Shown one piece after another: positions 1-9,084 of a stretch of DNA of 51,641 bases. This DNA comes from an uncultured bacterium (GTDB lineage Bacteria; Babelota; Babeliae; Babelales; RVW-14): the NCBI GenBank assembly GCA_903825355.1, contig CAIKAH010000010.1:1-51641 (forward strand), read 5' to 3'. The notes under the pieces are model-generated. The model ran no database searches. It had not been told where the DNA came from and saw only the letters and a program-made list of their open reading frames with translations. Position 1 is the first letter of the stretch. Each line of letters begins with the position of its first letter. A program made the position numbers and the translations under genes.

Positions 1-166
1 CCTCAAAAACCTAATTGACTAACTGTCATTACGCAGTTGGCGCAGAGTAGGGTTGAGGACTTCACTTTTTCAAGAAAAGCATTACACTGATGATTATTCA
101 AAAAAGAACATTTCCATTTCATGTGGCTTTTTGCTAAGCCGTCTAGCGAAAAAGGTTAAAATTACT

Positions 167-1255
167 GTGAATCTTACTGATGTTATCGATAGTCTTGTTG
201 ACGAGCGTGGTCTCGATCGTGAAAAAGTCGTTACGATTGTATGCGAAGGTATAGCTGCAGCTTACGGCAAAAAATATCCGGGCGTAACCTTTTATGTTTC
301 CTTCAATAAAAAAACAGGAAACCTGGACGTTGCTTCAGACAAAGAAGTTGTAGCAAATGTCTTAGATGAAGACTTTGAGATATCGTTGCGGAAAGCAAAG
401 ATAATTGACCCTAATGCTACACTCGGCATAACATTGCAAGTGCCATTTGAAGAAGCTGTTGGGCGCATAGAAATTTTAACAGCAAAGCAAATTATTGCTG
501 GTAAAATTCGCGAACTTGAACAGTTGGCTGTTTACGAAGAATATAAAGATAAACAAGGTTCTATTATTTCTGGTACCGTGCATAAGCGCGAACGTGCTGG
601 CTACGCTGTAACTATTGGTGAAGTATTAGCAATATTACCATTCGAGCATATTATTCCTCAAGAGGTAATTCGCATAGGCCACCCTGTTCGAGCACTGCTT
701 AAAGAAGTAACCCCTATTGCTCGCGGTGATTATCAATTAGTCCTTGACCGTGTATCAGGCGAATTTGTTCAGCAATTGCTCGAAATAGAAATACCAGAAG
801 TGTTTGAAGGACTTGTTGAGATTCAAAAAGTAGTGCGCATTCCCGGTTACAAAACTAAAATTATTGTCGCCTCAAATAGAAAAGAAATAGATCCTGTCGG
901 TACTTGTGTTGGGGTAGGCGGCGCACGTATTAAACCTATCTTACGTGAGCTTGGCCAAGAAAAGATTGATCTTATTCAAGCCACTGATTCTATAGAAAAA
1001 TTGGTACGGTATAGCCTTAAGCCTGCAGAAATTGACCGCGTTGAGGTTATGGATGGTGGCAAGGTCACCGTTTGGCTTGCTCCCGATCAACGGTCTTATG
1101 CGATAGGCAAGATGGGTCAAAATATTAACCTGGCATCAAAGCTGGTGGGGTTGGAAATACAACTACAAGATCTTGCTGGACCAGAACAAACCATCACGCT
1201 TGATAGTGCGCAGGAAGACGAGAGTGATTATGACCATGAACGGACAGATGAATAA
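167..1255 (+). CDS. nusA: Transcription termination/antitermination factor NusA
   Basis: NusA binds RNA polymerase and nascent RNA and modulates pausing, termination and antitermination. The N-terminal RNAP-binding domain reads VIDSLVDERGLDREKVV. It is followed by an S1 domain (GSIISGTVHKRERAGYAVTI), a KH1 domain (PGYKTKIIVAS, then GVGGARIKPI) and a KH2 domain (YAIGKMGQNINLASKLVG). The frame is open back to a TTG at 53, but homology begins only at the GTG at 167, which has AAAGG about 11 nt upstream, so I chose that start (362 aa). The C-terminus is short and acidic, without the extra acidic repeats of enterobacterial NusA. infB follows after 24 nt, the classical nusA-infB arrangement. Confidence 0.93.
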   Translation: MNLTDVIDSLVDERGLDREKVVTIVCEGIAAAYGKKYPGVTFYVSFNKKTGNLDVASDKEVVANVLDEDFEISLRKAKIIDPNATLGITLQVPFEEAVGRIEILTAKQIIAGKIRELEQLAVYEEYKDKQGSIISGTVHKRERAGYAVTIGEVLAILPFEHIIPQEVIRIGHPVRALLKEVTPIARGDYQLVLDRVSGEFVQQLLEIEIPEVFEGLVEIQKVVRIPGYKTKIIVASNRKEIDPVGTCVGVGGARIKPILRELGQEKIDLIQATDSIEKLVRYSLKPAEIDRVEVMDGGKVTVWLAPDQRSYAIGKMGQNINLASKLVGLEIQLQDLAGPEQTITLDSAQEDESDYDHERTDE

Positions 1256-1279
1256 TAATTTTGCTCGGGTGATCTAAGC

Positions 1280-3601
1280 ATGCGCGTGTATGAATTTGCA
1301 AAACAACAAGGACTTACAAGCAAGGAGATCCTTGCAGAATTAAAGTCTGCTGGTTTTGCTTTACCAAATCATATGGCCATGCTATCGCCAGAAGCGCTTG
1401 CGTGTCTTGAAAAAAAATATAATAAAGCAGTTTCTAAGGCTGTTCCGGAGATGCCGGCGACACAAAAAAATGTCAAAACAGCCCCTTCGAAGCAGATAGT
1501 TAACGTTAACACTAAGCTCGAGTCTGAAAAAAAGGCTCCACAGGAGGCTCTTATTGCCCCGCATAAATCAGTAGCTCATACTGCTACTCACACAAAAGCA
1601 ACTGCCCCGTTATTGACAAAGCCTCATCACGGGCCTATAAGCAACCAAAGACCTACACATGAACGCATCCTTTCTTTTGAAGAAGAAGAAGACGCTGAAC
1701 TACGTGAGCAAGAACGCATTAAGCGTTTAATTAGCACGAGTGCTCTGGTTGGGCTTCCTGCAATCGGCCAACAGGGGCCCCGTCGTCGTAGGCGCCGCAA
1801 AGCTCGCCCTGCCCCTGTCCGCGAAGCCCCAAGGGTTGCTGTAACACAGGCAACTATTGAGCCTGGTTCTATGACCGTAGCTGATATCGCTAAGCTCTTT
1901 GGTAAGCAACCTAGTGAAATCATTATGATGTTGCTAAAAAAAGGCATGGTTTGCAATCTGAACGCAGTTGTTAATCAAGATGTTGTTCGCTCAATTGGCG
2001 ATGCGTTAAATATTGCGATTACAGTAAAAGCGTCTACCGCTGGGTCACAATCTGCAACGTTTGTAAAGAAAAACAGTGTTGATGGCTCTGCTAGGGCTCC
2101 AATTGTAGTAGTTATGGGTCATGTGGACCATGGAAAAACTACATTGTTGGATTTTATTCGTAAAATGAATGTTGCTGCTAGCGAAAAAGGCGGCATTACC
2201 CAGCATTTACGTGCCTGGGAGGTAAATCATCCACATGGCAAGCTGGTGTTTCTTGATACCCCTGGACACGAAGCGTTTTCTTATATGCGCCAGCAAGGTT
2301 CAAAGATTACTGATATTGCTATTTTGGTAGTTGCTGCTGACGACGGCATTATGCCTCAAACTATAGAAGCGCTTGAGCATGCTAAAAAAGCTGGCGTTCC
2401 CATTATTGTAGCGATTAACAAAATAGATAAAATTTCATCTCCTTCTGCTATTGAAACTATCAAGCGGCAGTTGGCGCAACATGATCTGATGCCTGAAGAT
2501 TGGGGTGGCCAAACTATTATTGCTCCAATTTCAGCTAAAACAGGACAGGGTGTAGATCATTTACTGGAGATGGTGTTGCTACAATCGCAGATGATGGACT
2601 TAAAAGCAACCACTAACAAGCCTGCGCATGCGTTTATTTTAGAATCGCATGTGGAAAAGGGGCTTGGTGCTGTTGCAACGGTTATTGCACGTGACGGGGT
2701 TCTGCGTGTTGGTGATTATTTTACTGTTGGTACATGTACCGGTAAGGTGCGTATTTTGATAGATACGTTTGGTAAAAAAATTGCTGAGGCTGGCCCGTCA
2801 GTTCCTGTTCAATTGATTGGTTTTGATTCTATTGCTGGGCTTGGTGATGAACTTACCGTAGTAAATCAAACCGAATATAGCAAGATGCGCTCACAAAAGG
2901 TGCAAGCAGAGCAAACATTTTCTGCGCCACAGATAGCTCCTGTGGTTACTGCGCAAAAATTTGCACAAAAAGGGGCGTCTCCTCAAAAAGCCATAAATCT
3001 TATTGTCAAAACCGATACTCGTGGATCAAAAGAAGCGGTGATGGGTTCTATTGATAAAGTGGTTAAGGCAAATAAAGAAATTAAATGCCCAATCGTTATC
3101 GTGAATAGTGGCATAGGTGATATTACAGAAGGTGATATTGAGCTTGCTGAAGGTACTGATTCAATCATTCTTGGCCTTCATGTGAAGGTAGAAAAAAATG
3201 CACTTTCTCTTGGTAAAGAGATGGGTGTAAAGATTGAGCTCTATGGCATTATTTATGAGATGGTCGAATATTTGAGCAAATTGCTCCAATCCAAAAAAGA
3301 GATTCAGTATTCTTGGAACAAGGTTGGTGAAGCTAATGTTCTTAAGGTGTTTGATATCAAGGGGATTGGTATTATTGCTGGTTGCTATGCACGTGACGGT
3401 GTTATTAGCCGAGGCAACAAAGTCGAATGTATTCGCGGCAATAAGAAAATTGGCGAAGGCAAAATTACTTCATTGCAACGTGACCGTAAAACAGTTAAAG
3501 AAGTACACGCAGGATATGAATGCGGCTTTACTGTTGAAGGGTTTAATGAGTGGCAAGAAGGCGATACTGTGCTTTGCTATGCTGAAACCAAAATTGACTA
3601 A
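1280..3601 (+). CDS. infB: Translation initiation factor IF-2
   Basis: IF-2 is the GTPase that brings initiator fMet-tRNA to the 30S subunit and promotes subunit joining. There are two IF2-N modules: MRVYEFAKQQGLTSKEILAE at the start and TVADIAKLFGKQPSEIIMML near residue 200. They are separated by a low-complexity linker with an arginine run at 168-174. The G domain has G1 GHVDHGKT (280-287), G2 GGITQHL, G3 DTPGHEAF, G4 NKID and G5 SAKTGQG, followed by the usual domains II to IV. At 773 aa it is normal for the family. The Shine-Dalgarno is weak, consistent with coupling to nusA. Confidence 0.97.
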   Translation: MRVYEFAKQQGLTSKEILAELKSAGFALPNHMAMLSPEALACLEKKYNKAVSKAVPEMPATQKNVKTAPSKQIVNVNTKLESEKKAPQEALIAPHKSVAHTATHTKATAPLLTKPHHGPISNQRPTHERILSFEEEEDAELREQERIKRLISTSALVGLPAIGQQGPRRRRRRKARPAPVREAPRVAVTQATIEPGSMTVADIAKLFGKQPSEIIMMLLKKGMVCNLNAVVNQDVVRSIGDALNIAITVKASTAGSQSATFVKKNSVDGSARAPIVVVMGHVDHGKTTLLDFIRKMNVAASEKGGITQHLRAWEVNHPHGKLVFLDTPGHEAFSYMRQQGSKITDIAILVVAADDGIMPQTIEALEHAKKAGVPIIVAINKIDKISSPSAIETIKRQLAQHDLMPEDWGGQTIIAPISAKTGQGVDHLLEMVLLQSQMMDLKATTNKPAHAFILESHVEKGLGAVATVIARDGVLRVGDYFTVGTCTGKVRILIDTFGKKIAEAGPSVPVQLIGFDSIAGLGDELTVVNQTEYSKMRSQKVQAEQTFSAPQIAPVVTAQKFAQKGASPQKAINLIVKTDTRGSKEAVMGSIDKVVKANKEIKCPIVIVNSGIGDITEGDIELAEGTDSIILGLHVKVEKNALSLGKEMGVKIELYGIIYEMVEYLSKLLQSKKEIQYSWNKVGEANVLKVFDIKGIGIIAGCYARDGVISRGNKVECIRGNKKIGEGKITSLQRDRKTVKEVHAGYECGFTVEGFNEWQEGDTVLCYAETKID

Positions 3602-4664
3602 TATCTTAGAGCAGGCCCGATCGGGCCTGCTCTATTTTCTTCTCCCTTTAGAATATCTCTATCGTTTTCTTTTTTTTATTGATCAGGCCATAAAAAAATA
3701 TTGTGCTCCTAACACAGCTTACCCATTCAAGATTATTAGCGTGGGCAATTTAACAGTTGGTGGTACTGGTAAATCAGTAGTCATCCCTTTTTTAGCAAAA
3801 ATGCTCGGTGTTGAATATTCTGCCGTGGTGATGCGAGGATATGGCGGCACCCAAGAACGTGCAAATCAGCCAATGCTGGTTAGTGATGGAAATCAATTGT
3901 TCTGTTCTGTTGCTGTTGCGGGGGACGAGGCGGTGATGCATGCAATACACCTTGCTTGTCCCGTGGTGGTGAGTGCACAACGTCGGCACGGATGTGATAT
4001 AATTAATAATTTATTTTCCCCCCGCATACGCTATGTACTCTTAGATGACGCCTATCAGCACCATTCAGTAAAAAAAGACCAGGAGATTGTGTTGCTTGAT
4101 GCACGCAGGCCTTTTGACAACGGTCATTGTTTGCCGCTAGGGCGGTTACGAGAAAAAGATCTTTCACGGGCATGTTTTGTTATGTTAACGCATGGTGATC
4201 AGATTAGTATTGCGCAGCGAGAAGCGTTACAAATACAACTGCAAAAGCAGCTAGGCGCAAAACCCTTTTTTTGGGGTAAGCATGCGATTGATGGTTTGTA
4301 CCACAATAACGAAGAGGTTGTTTCACCAGCATTTTTTGCGGACAAAAAATTTGTTATTGTTGCTGGTATCGGCAAGCCAGTTAACGTTGAGCAAACACTT
4401 AAAAAAATAAATCTTACGGCATCTGCTGTGTGCGCATTTCCCAATCATACTCCCTACCGAGAACGAGACTTAGAAACGATTTGCGCACAAGCACAAGTGG
4501 TTGGTGCAACAGCCATTATTACTACCACTAAAGATTGGGTTAAGCTCGCTCCGCTAGTGCTTAGGCAGCAGCTGAAAGCGTGCCTATCATGGTATGTCTT
4601 GCGTGTTGAGTATCAGCTGCTTGATGAGACAGATCGTGCACGGCTCAGAAAGCAATTTAATTAA
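3594..4664 (+). CDS. lpxK: Tetraacyldisaccharide 4'-kinase LpxK
   Basis: LpxK phosphorylates the 4' position of the lipid A disaccharide at the inner membrane, so it implies an LPS outer membrane. Visible motifs are the N-terminal membrane helix (LLYFLLPLEYLYRFLFF), the P-loop GNLTVGGTGKS (about 51-61), RGYGG, the family motif DDAYQHH and GRLREKD. The frame is open far into infB, but similarity to LpxK begins at the TTG at 3594, which gives an N-terminus TNILEQARSGLLYFLLPLE aligning well with enterobacterial LpxK. That start overlaps the infB stop by 8 nt and gives 356 aa. There is no clear ribosome site, so translation is probably coupled to infB. Confidence 0.9.
   Translation: MTNILEQARSGLLYFLLPLEYLYRFLFFIDQAIKKYCAPNTAYPFKIISVGNLTVGGTGKSVVIPFLAKMLGVEYSAVVMRGYGGTQERANQPMLVSDGNQLFCSVAVAGDEAVMHAIHLACPVVVSAQRRHGCDIINNLFSPRIRYVLLDDAYQHHSVKKDQEIVLLDARRPFDNGHCLPLGRLREKDLSRACFVMLTHGDQISIAQREALQIQLQKQLGAKPFFWGKHAIDGLYHNNEEVVSPAFFADKKFVIVAGIGKPVNVEQTLKKINLTASAVCAFPNHTPYRERDLETICAQAQVVGATAIITTTKDWVKLAPLVLRQQLKACLSWYVLRVEYQLLDETDRARLRKQFN
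3608..3633 (+). terminator. Perfect palindrome, terminator-like, inside the lpxK start
   Basis: A perfect 26-nt palindrome (arms agagcaggcccga and tcgggcctgctct) is followed by a pyrimidine-rich tract (attttcttctccc). It lies 7 nt after the infB stop and would serve as its Rho-independent terminator. It also lies within codons 5-14 of lpxK, so it would act as an attenuator between infB and lpxK if lpxK is read from infB. Confidence 0.65.
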
Positions 4665-4679
4665 AAGGTTTATCTCTTT

Positions 4680-6299
4680 TTATTCATCATCCAATAGATC
4701 ACCTGGTGCTTTTAAGGTAAAAGAAAGATCGAGCGGGTTTATGGTGTCATCATCATCAAGAAAATCTAATCTTTTTGCAGCAGAAGTAGACTCAGGAGGC
4801 GTTTGATTATCACAGCTGATATTGGTATTTCCGGGAGGGCTCATAAAACCCGCTGATAAATCTCTAGCAACGACTAAAAACGAATTATTACCACAATTGC
4901 TAAAGGCTGCAGATGCAGAATCAGAGGAAGCTGCTGGGCTGAAAAGACCGCTTTCTTTATCATCACAATCGCCGCTAAAGGCTGCAGACGCGGTAACGGA
5001 GGAAGGAGCAGGACTAAAGAGAGCGCATTCTTCATCAGGTACTACAGGCATTACATCGTCTACATTCACGGGTTCGAGCGCACTATAATCAATAGAGAAC
5101 TTAAATACATCCATGAAGCGTGTAATTTCTGCATGGGGAATTAACATGTACGTACATCCCTTTTGCCATCGATGGGCAAGAGGGTACCGATGGCAAGTTG
5201 GTATAGTGGAGCTATGATTTAAGGTCCATGTGTTTGAGCAGTAGATGTCTGCCGTGGGTAAAAATATTTGTAGCAAAATATTCATAAAAAGGGGGAGAGT
5301 ATTGTCATCGTATATTGATTGCACAATCAGAAGGTGTGTGTCGCTGCTATAGGGAGGTTTGCCTGCACTAGAACCATGCGTGGAACTTCGCCTGCTGCGG
5401 CTTAGGTCATTTGAGAGAATTGTCGAAGGAACAAACCTTGCATCACCCCAAAAGGACTGCTGAGCAACCCAATTAGTTTTAATGCGTTCTAGTGTTTGGG
5501 TGAAAACTTCTAGCAGTGTAGCTTTTGCGAATAATGGGCGGGTAGTATTGTAAAGTAGAGACAATTCACTAAAATTTTCGGGATAAGAAAGAAATGTTCG
5601 TTCTCTGGAAGGATGCAATTTTTCTCGTTCAGAGGTAGCTAAACCAAACGCATATTCTTCTTTTTTTATTTTGTTCATTCTGTCAATAAATTCACTAAAG
5701 TTTTCGGGGTAAGACAGAAATGGTTGTTCTCTGGAAGAATGCAATTTTTCTCGTTCAGAGGTAGCTAAGTTAATCTTATATTTTTCTTGTTCTATTTCGT
5801 TCATTCTGTTTATTCTGTCAATCATTGTAGTAATCTCTGGTGGAGTACATAGCCCATATGCTGATGGATGTACGTCGTGTAATTTTGGCATTTCTGGCTC
5901 ATCTGGGGGTAGAGAAAAAGGGCGAGCATGGCGGATCCCTGGTTGGTGGCTAACAACCCAATCTCGGTTCCGAGCCACATCATCAAGGGCCTCTTTTGCT
6001 AAGCTAGTAAAATATGCTACTAAAGAGCTATCATTAGGAGAGGCCAAGGGCAAGGCTCTCGCAAAAGCATACTGGTAGCCCCCAAGCTGAGAGCATCGCC
6101 GGAAACCTGTCATGCCTGATGTAACATTATAGCATTCTAACGCCTGTTCATCAGACTGAGAGACTTTGTAGAGAATAGTTGCGCAGTACGCAGGGACGTC
6201 CTCTACGCGAGCACGAGCGGTGTGTTGTTTGAGTTGTGTAGAACTATGGAGGGACGTCAATAAAATGACAATAACAAAGTATATATTCATGATTTTCAT
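4680..6299 (-). CDS. Hypothetical secreted protein with internal duplications
   Basis: I do not recognise this family. The reading frame opens at a GTG at 6338, but an ATG at 6299 gives a clean signal peptide (MKIMNIYFVIVILLTSL) and about 539 aa. The body has a tandem duplication near residues 160-246, two copies of a unit containing LATSEREKLH and FLSYPENFSE. Near the C-terminus is a second duplicated unit of 24 aa (LFSPAPSSVTASAAFS and LFSPAASSDSASAAFS). The C-terminal third is Ser/Asp-rich and acidic. It converges on lpxK with a 15-nt gap. Secretion plus low-complexity duplications suggest a surface or host-directed protein; function unknown. Confidence 0.7.
   Translation of the reverse strand: MKIMNIYFVIVILLTSLHSSTQLKQHTARARVEDVPAYCATILYKVSQSDEQALECYNVTSGMTGFRRCSQLGGYQYAFARALPLASPNDSSLVAYFTSLAKEALDDVARNRDWVVSHQPGIRHARPFSLPPDEPEMPKLHDVHPSAYGLCTPPEITTMIDRINRMNEIEQEKYKINLATSEREKLHSSREQPFLSYPENFSEFIDRMNKIKKEEYAFGLATSEREKLHPSRERTFLSYPENFSELSLLYNTTRPLFAKATLLEVFTQTLERIKTNWVAQQSFWGDARFVPSTILSNDLSRSRRSSTHGSSAGKPPYSSDTHLLIVQSIYDDNTLPLFMNILLQIFLPTADIYCSNTWTLNHSSTIPTCHRYPLAHRWQKGCTYMLIPHAEITRFMDVFKFSIDYSALEPVNVDDVMPVVPDEECALFSPAPSSVTASAAFSGDCDDKESGLFSPAASSDSASAAFSNCGNNSFLVVARDLSAGFMSPPGNTNISCDNQTPPESTSAAKRLDFLDDDDTINPLDLSFTLKAPGDLLDDE
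5577..5768 (-). repeat. Direct repeat within the secreted hypothetical gene
   Basis: Two nearly identical stretches of about 65 bp lie at 5577-5641 and 5703-5768 (period 126 bp). They share tctctggaag.atgcaattt and ctcgttcagaggtagctaa. They encode the duplicated protein unit and keep frame, so they reflect a recent in-frame tandem duplication. A second, more diverged pair with period about 72 bp lies at 4898-4947 and 4971-5020. Confidence 0.8.
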
Positions 6300-6442
6300 C
6301 AGAACAGCTTCAACCTTTTCTTTTTTTGTAAAAAACACTCACAACTGTTTTTTATTCGGCTATTCTACGATTTTTTTTCTATGTTTGCCAATACATAGAA
6401 CATTTATCCTTTTTATTTCATTGATAGGAAGTTAATAAAAAT

Positions 6443-6785
6443 TTACAGGGCTGGAACAAGGGAATTGATGGACAGCGGCCCTTTTATTTGTACATCTATG
6501 GGCTTAGTTTGTGCATCAAGAAGATCAAGAAAAGAAAGAGTTATCGATTTGCCACCCGATGGGAATCCTCAAAGATAGCATGTAAATCTATCAGTAACAG
6601 GATAAATGGCCGTTACCAGCTCAGTGAAAGACTATATGTTTTTGGGGAATGCTGGTATTAACATGCTCAGTGAGTAAATAAGAAACGCTAAAGAATTGAT
6701 CTTTGTTAATCTCATTAAGAAGCTGGCTAACTGCTACATGCTTAGAGAGCGAAACAAAGAGCAAAAGAACGGCATATTTAAACAT
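6443..6785 (-). pseudogene. Decayed secreted protein gene (frameshift plus stop)
   Basis: Reading the minus strand, an ATG at 6785 preceded by a purine-rich site gives a signal peptide (MFKYAVLLLFVSLSKHVAVS) and then LLNEINKDQFFSVSYLLTEH. The frame stops at 6621. One frame over, coding-like sequence continues (SFTELVTAIYPVTDRFTCYL), meets an in-frame TGA, then continues as GFPSGGKSITLSFLDLLDAQ up to a stop at 6443. The simplest reading is one gene broken by a frameshift near 6630 and one nonsense change. The last part contains GFPSGGKS, which fits the P-loop pattern GxxxxGKS; this may be chance in a secreted protein. Confidence 0.5.
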
Positions 6786-6929
6786 ATACTTCTTTCTAGC
6801 AAGATTCCTTTTAAGAAAAGAAAAAAGCATGGCGACTGTAAGATACAAATACCGCTTCCTCTAAGATAGTATTTTTTACTGTGCGCGGTATAGTTAAAAA
6901 AAGGAATAGCGCAGTAGAAAGGAATTTTG

Positions 6930-7991
6930 ATGTATGCAGTAGTTTTAAGGCATTGCTTTGCGGGTGTATTTTCATTCTTGCTTGGTCTTTATCTGGTTCC
7001 GATTATTATCAAGGCGGCTTTAAAAATTGGTTTTATGGACGCGCCTGATGGTCGCTTAAAAATGCAAAAAGCCCCCGTAGCGTATCTTGGCGGGGTAGCA
7101 ATTTTTATTCCGTTTATTGCAACCTTGGGGTTGTGTTTTCCGTTTGACAACTATGTGCTTTGGTTTTTGCTGGGAGCAACTCTCTTATTATTTGTTGGCT
7201 TGATTGATGATTTAAAAGTCTTAAAGCCAAGTCAGAAATTTTTTGGTCAATTATTTGCGACGCTCTGTTTTCTTAAGGGTGGTTTTTCGCTAAAAACACC
7301 GCTATTGATGTCCGCATTTAATATTAGTGTTTCGATGTTTTGGTTGTTGACTATTATTAATGCTTTCAACCTTGTTGATGTCATGGACGGGCTCTGTGGG
7401 ACGCTTGCTGTATGTAGCGCAGCAGTTTTTTTGCTTTTTGCTTTAATGCAGAAAGCCTATACGGTGAGCTTGTTGCTCACTGCATTTATTGGGTCAGTAG
7501 CAGCTTTTTTGATATACAACAAACCAAGTGCGCGCATTTATTTGGGCGATGCAGGGTCGATGTTTATTGGTGGCTTCTTGGCAGCGGTGCCGCTCTTGCT
7601 TAGTTGGAATCCTGCTGTGTTTGCCACTTCTTGGGAGTGTGTTTGGTATGACATCTGTATAAGGCCGTTGTGTGAAGTGTTTTTTGTTCCAGCGATAGTG
7701 CTTGGCATTCCTTTGTTTGAAGTTATCGGCTTATTTATAATTCGCACCAGACTTGGCATTCCTTTTTACAATGGCAGCCCGCATCATTTTTCGATTTATT
7801 TACAAAAAAACGGATGGACTAAATGGGGAGTGTTGTTTTTTTCAGTCATATTTTCAATAGCTCTAGCGTTGATTGCTTTTATGCTAGCTATGCGTATCGT
7901 AAGCTTTTATGTATTGTTAGTGAGTTTTGTAACTGTTGTTATGATATGGATACAGGCTGTTTTTCTACGAAAAAACTCCCCGGGCAACTGA
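6930..7991 (+). CDS. Polyprenyl-phosphate sugar-1-phosphate transferase (WecA/TagO/MraY family)
   Basis: This integral membrane enzyme should transfer a sugar-1-phosphate (GlcNAc-1-P or similar) from a UDP-sugar to undecaprenyl phosphate, starting a cell-surface glycan. Family motifs present are DAPDGRLKMQKAPVAYLGG, the Asp pair in GLIDDLK, NAFNLVDVMDGLCG, LGDAGSMFIGG and the late loop GSPHHFSIYLQKNGW. About ten hydrophobic segments are visible. The ATG at 6930 has AAAGGA 7 nt upstream; a TTG immediately before it is less likely. The motifs resemble WecA/TagO more than MraY, so the product is more likely an O-antigen or glycan initiator than a peptidoglycan enzyme. Confidence 0.88.
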   Translation: MYAVVLRHCFAGVFSFLLGLYLVPIIIKAALKIGFMDAPDGRLKMQKAPVAYLGGVAIFIPFIATLGLCFPFDNYVLWFLLGATLLLFVGLIDDLKVLKPSQKFFGQLFATLCFLKGGFSLKTPLLMSAFNISVSMFWLLTIINAFNLVDVMDGLCGTLAVCSAAVFLLFALMQKAYTVSLLLTAFIGSVAAFLIYNKPSARIYLGDAGSMFIGGFLAAVPLLLSWNPAVFATSWECVWYDICIRPLCEVFFVPAIVLGIPLFEVIGLFIIRTRLGIPFYNGSPHHFSIYLQKNGWTKWGVLFFSVIFSIALALIAFMLAMRIVSFYVLLVSFVTVVMIWIQAVFLRKNSPGN

Positions 7992-8002
7992 GATAGCGCT
8001 TT

Positions 8003-8587
8003 TTAGCGGTAGGGGCTACACGCATAAGAACAGCCAGCCAATAATAAACAACAACACCCTTTTTTCAAGCAGCTATCACATTTTTTTGGGCAACATAGAC
8101 CACTAAGGCATGTCGCACAGATGCCGATAGATACTAATTCCACATTGCAACACTGTGCTAGCGGCGCAACAGTGTACTTTATTGTGTGCTCAGGGTAGCA
8201 GTATATGCAATACCCCGCCAAGCCGCCTATCGCTGTTTGGATGCCATACTGGCAACAGCATGCTGTATATTTCGCACAGCAACTGATTGACGGAGTTTTT
8301 TTCGGGGTATTCATATGGTTTTGTATCGGCACGTTAGAAGGAAAAGGAGTGCTGCGTTGTCGTGACGAAAATCTAGGCTCATCATTGTACTCATTGCAGG
8401 AATAATAATCGCTATCGCTTCCTGTTGTTTCATTGGAGGATGAATGATTGCTTTTATAGTCTTCGTATTCGTCAGCTGTTTGATCATAAAAACAAGGGAA
8501 AATAAAGGGCTTGCTTGGTGATGTGTTTAGCGTAAGGAATGGCAAAAAAATGCTATACAATAAAAGGTTAACGTTATTAGTTATCAT
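8003..8587 (-). CDS. Cysteine-rich secreted protein
   Basis: Unrecognised family. With the ATG at 8585-8587 the protein is 194 aa with a signal peptide (MITNNVNLLLYSIFLPFLTL). A polar Ser/Asn/Asp-rich middle follows. The C-terminal half is packed with cysteines (22 in all), including CC and CCC clusters (SCCAKYTACCC, GLCCPKKCDSC, KKGCCCLL) between short hydrophobic stretches. It overlaps the stop of the next gene upstream (8577-8984) by 11 nt, so the two are probably translated together. The density of CC pairs suggests a disulfide-bonded envelope protein or a metal-binding or acylated secreted protein; none of these is shown. Confidence 0.7.
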   Translation of the reverse strand: MITNNVNLLLYSIFLPFLTLNTSPSKPFIFPCFYDQTADEYEDYKSNHSSSNETTGSDSDYYSCNEYNDEPRFSSRQRSTPFPSNVPIQNHMNTPKKTPSISCCAKYTACCCQYGIQTAIGGLAGYCIYCYPEHTIKYTVAPLAQCCNVELVSIGICATCLSGLCCPKKCDSCLKKGCCCLLLAGCSYACSPYR

Positions 8588-8984
8588 TCGTATTCTCGGT
8601 ATCATAAAAGAGTAGACAGCAGTCACAGATGCAAGTTGTACCGATAGCGATAGGCATTAAAAATGCTCTGCATAAGTAGTCGCATTCTAGCTTTTCGTCA
8701 CTATCTTCAAGATTTTTTTCTTCAGGAAATCCTGCACAGGGAAACTTGGTACATTCCCAGATTTTTGCATACCATGTCCGGTTACAATAAGCGTGGCAAT
8801 GAGGCGGGCAGATAAAAAAACATCTCTTCTCTGTTCTTAAAGGGCCCATTGTTTGTTGCATAGGTGTTTGAGGCTGATCTGAGGAATCCCTTCTTTCAGT
8901 TGCTTCGATGGTCTGAAATGTACTTGCGTTAATGGCTTTCCCGCAAAAAATACTGCTCAGTATCAGGGTAATTATTAGGATCAT
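8577..8984 (-). CDS. Cysteine-rich secreted protein
   Basis: Unrecognised family. The frame is open to 9044, but the ATG at 8984 gives a typical signal peptide (MILIITLILSSIFCGKAINA) and 135 aa. A Thr/Gln/Ser-rich spacer is followed by 11 or more cysteines (CFFICPPHCHAYC, then CICDCCLLFY at the end), with a hydrophobic C-terminal stretch. Same architecture as its neighbours (signal, polar spacer, Cys-rich hydrophobic tail). First gene of an overlapping pair with 8003-8587. Confidence 0.68.
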   Translation of the reverse strand: MILIITLILSSIFCGKAINASTFQTIEATERRDSSDQPQTPMQQTMGPLRTEKRCFFICPPHCHAYCNRTWYAKIWECTKFPCAGFPEEKNLEDSDEKLECDYLCRAFLMPIAIGTTCICDCCLLFYDTENTNDN

Positions 8985-9084
8985 AAGATTTATAATTGGC
9001 TTTTGTTGATAGTTGTTATGCTTCTGGAGCAGCTTTTGCTGCACTTAAAATCGTGTGCGGGAAAGATGCTAAAAATGAGATGCA

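Noticed and set aside
1..166. End of a rimP gene before nusA
   Set aside because: All three plus-strand frames are short, with no RimP-like residues; the TTG at 53 only extends the nusA frame.
3324..3593. N-terminal extension of lpxK into infB
   Set aside because: It is a shadow frame inside infB; LpxK similarity begins at 3594.
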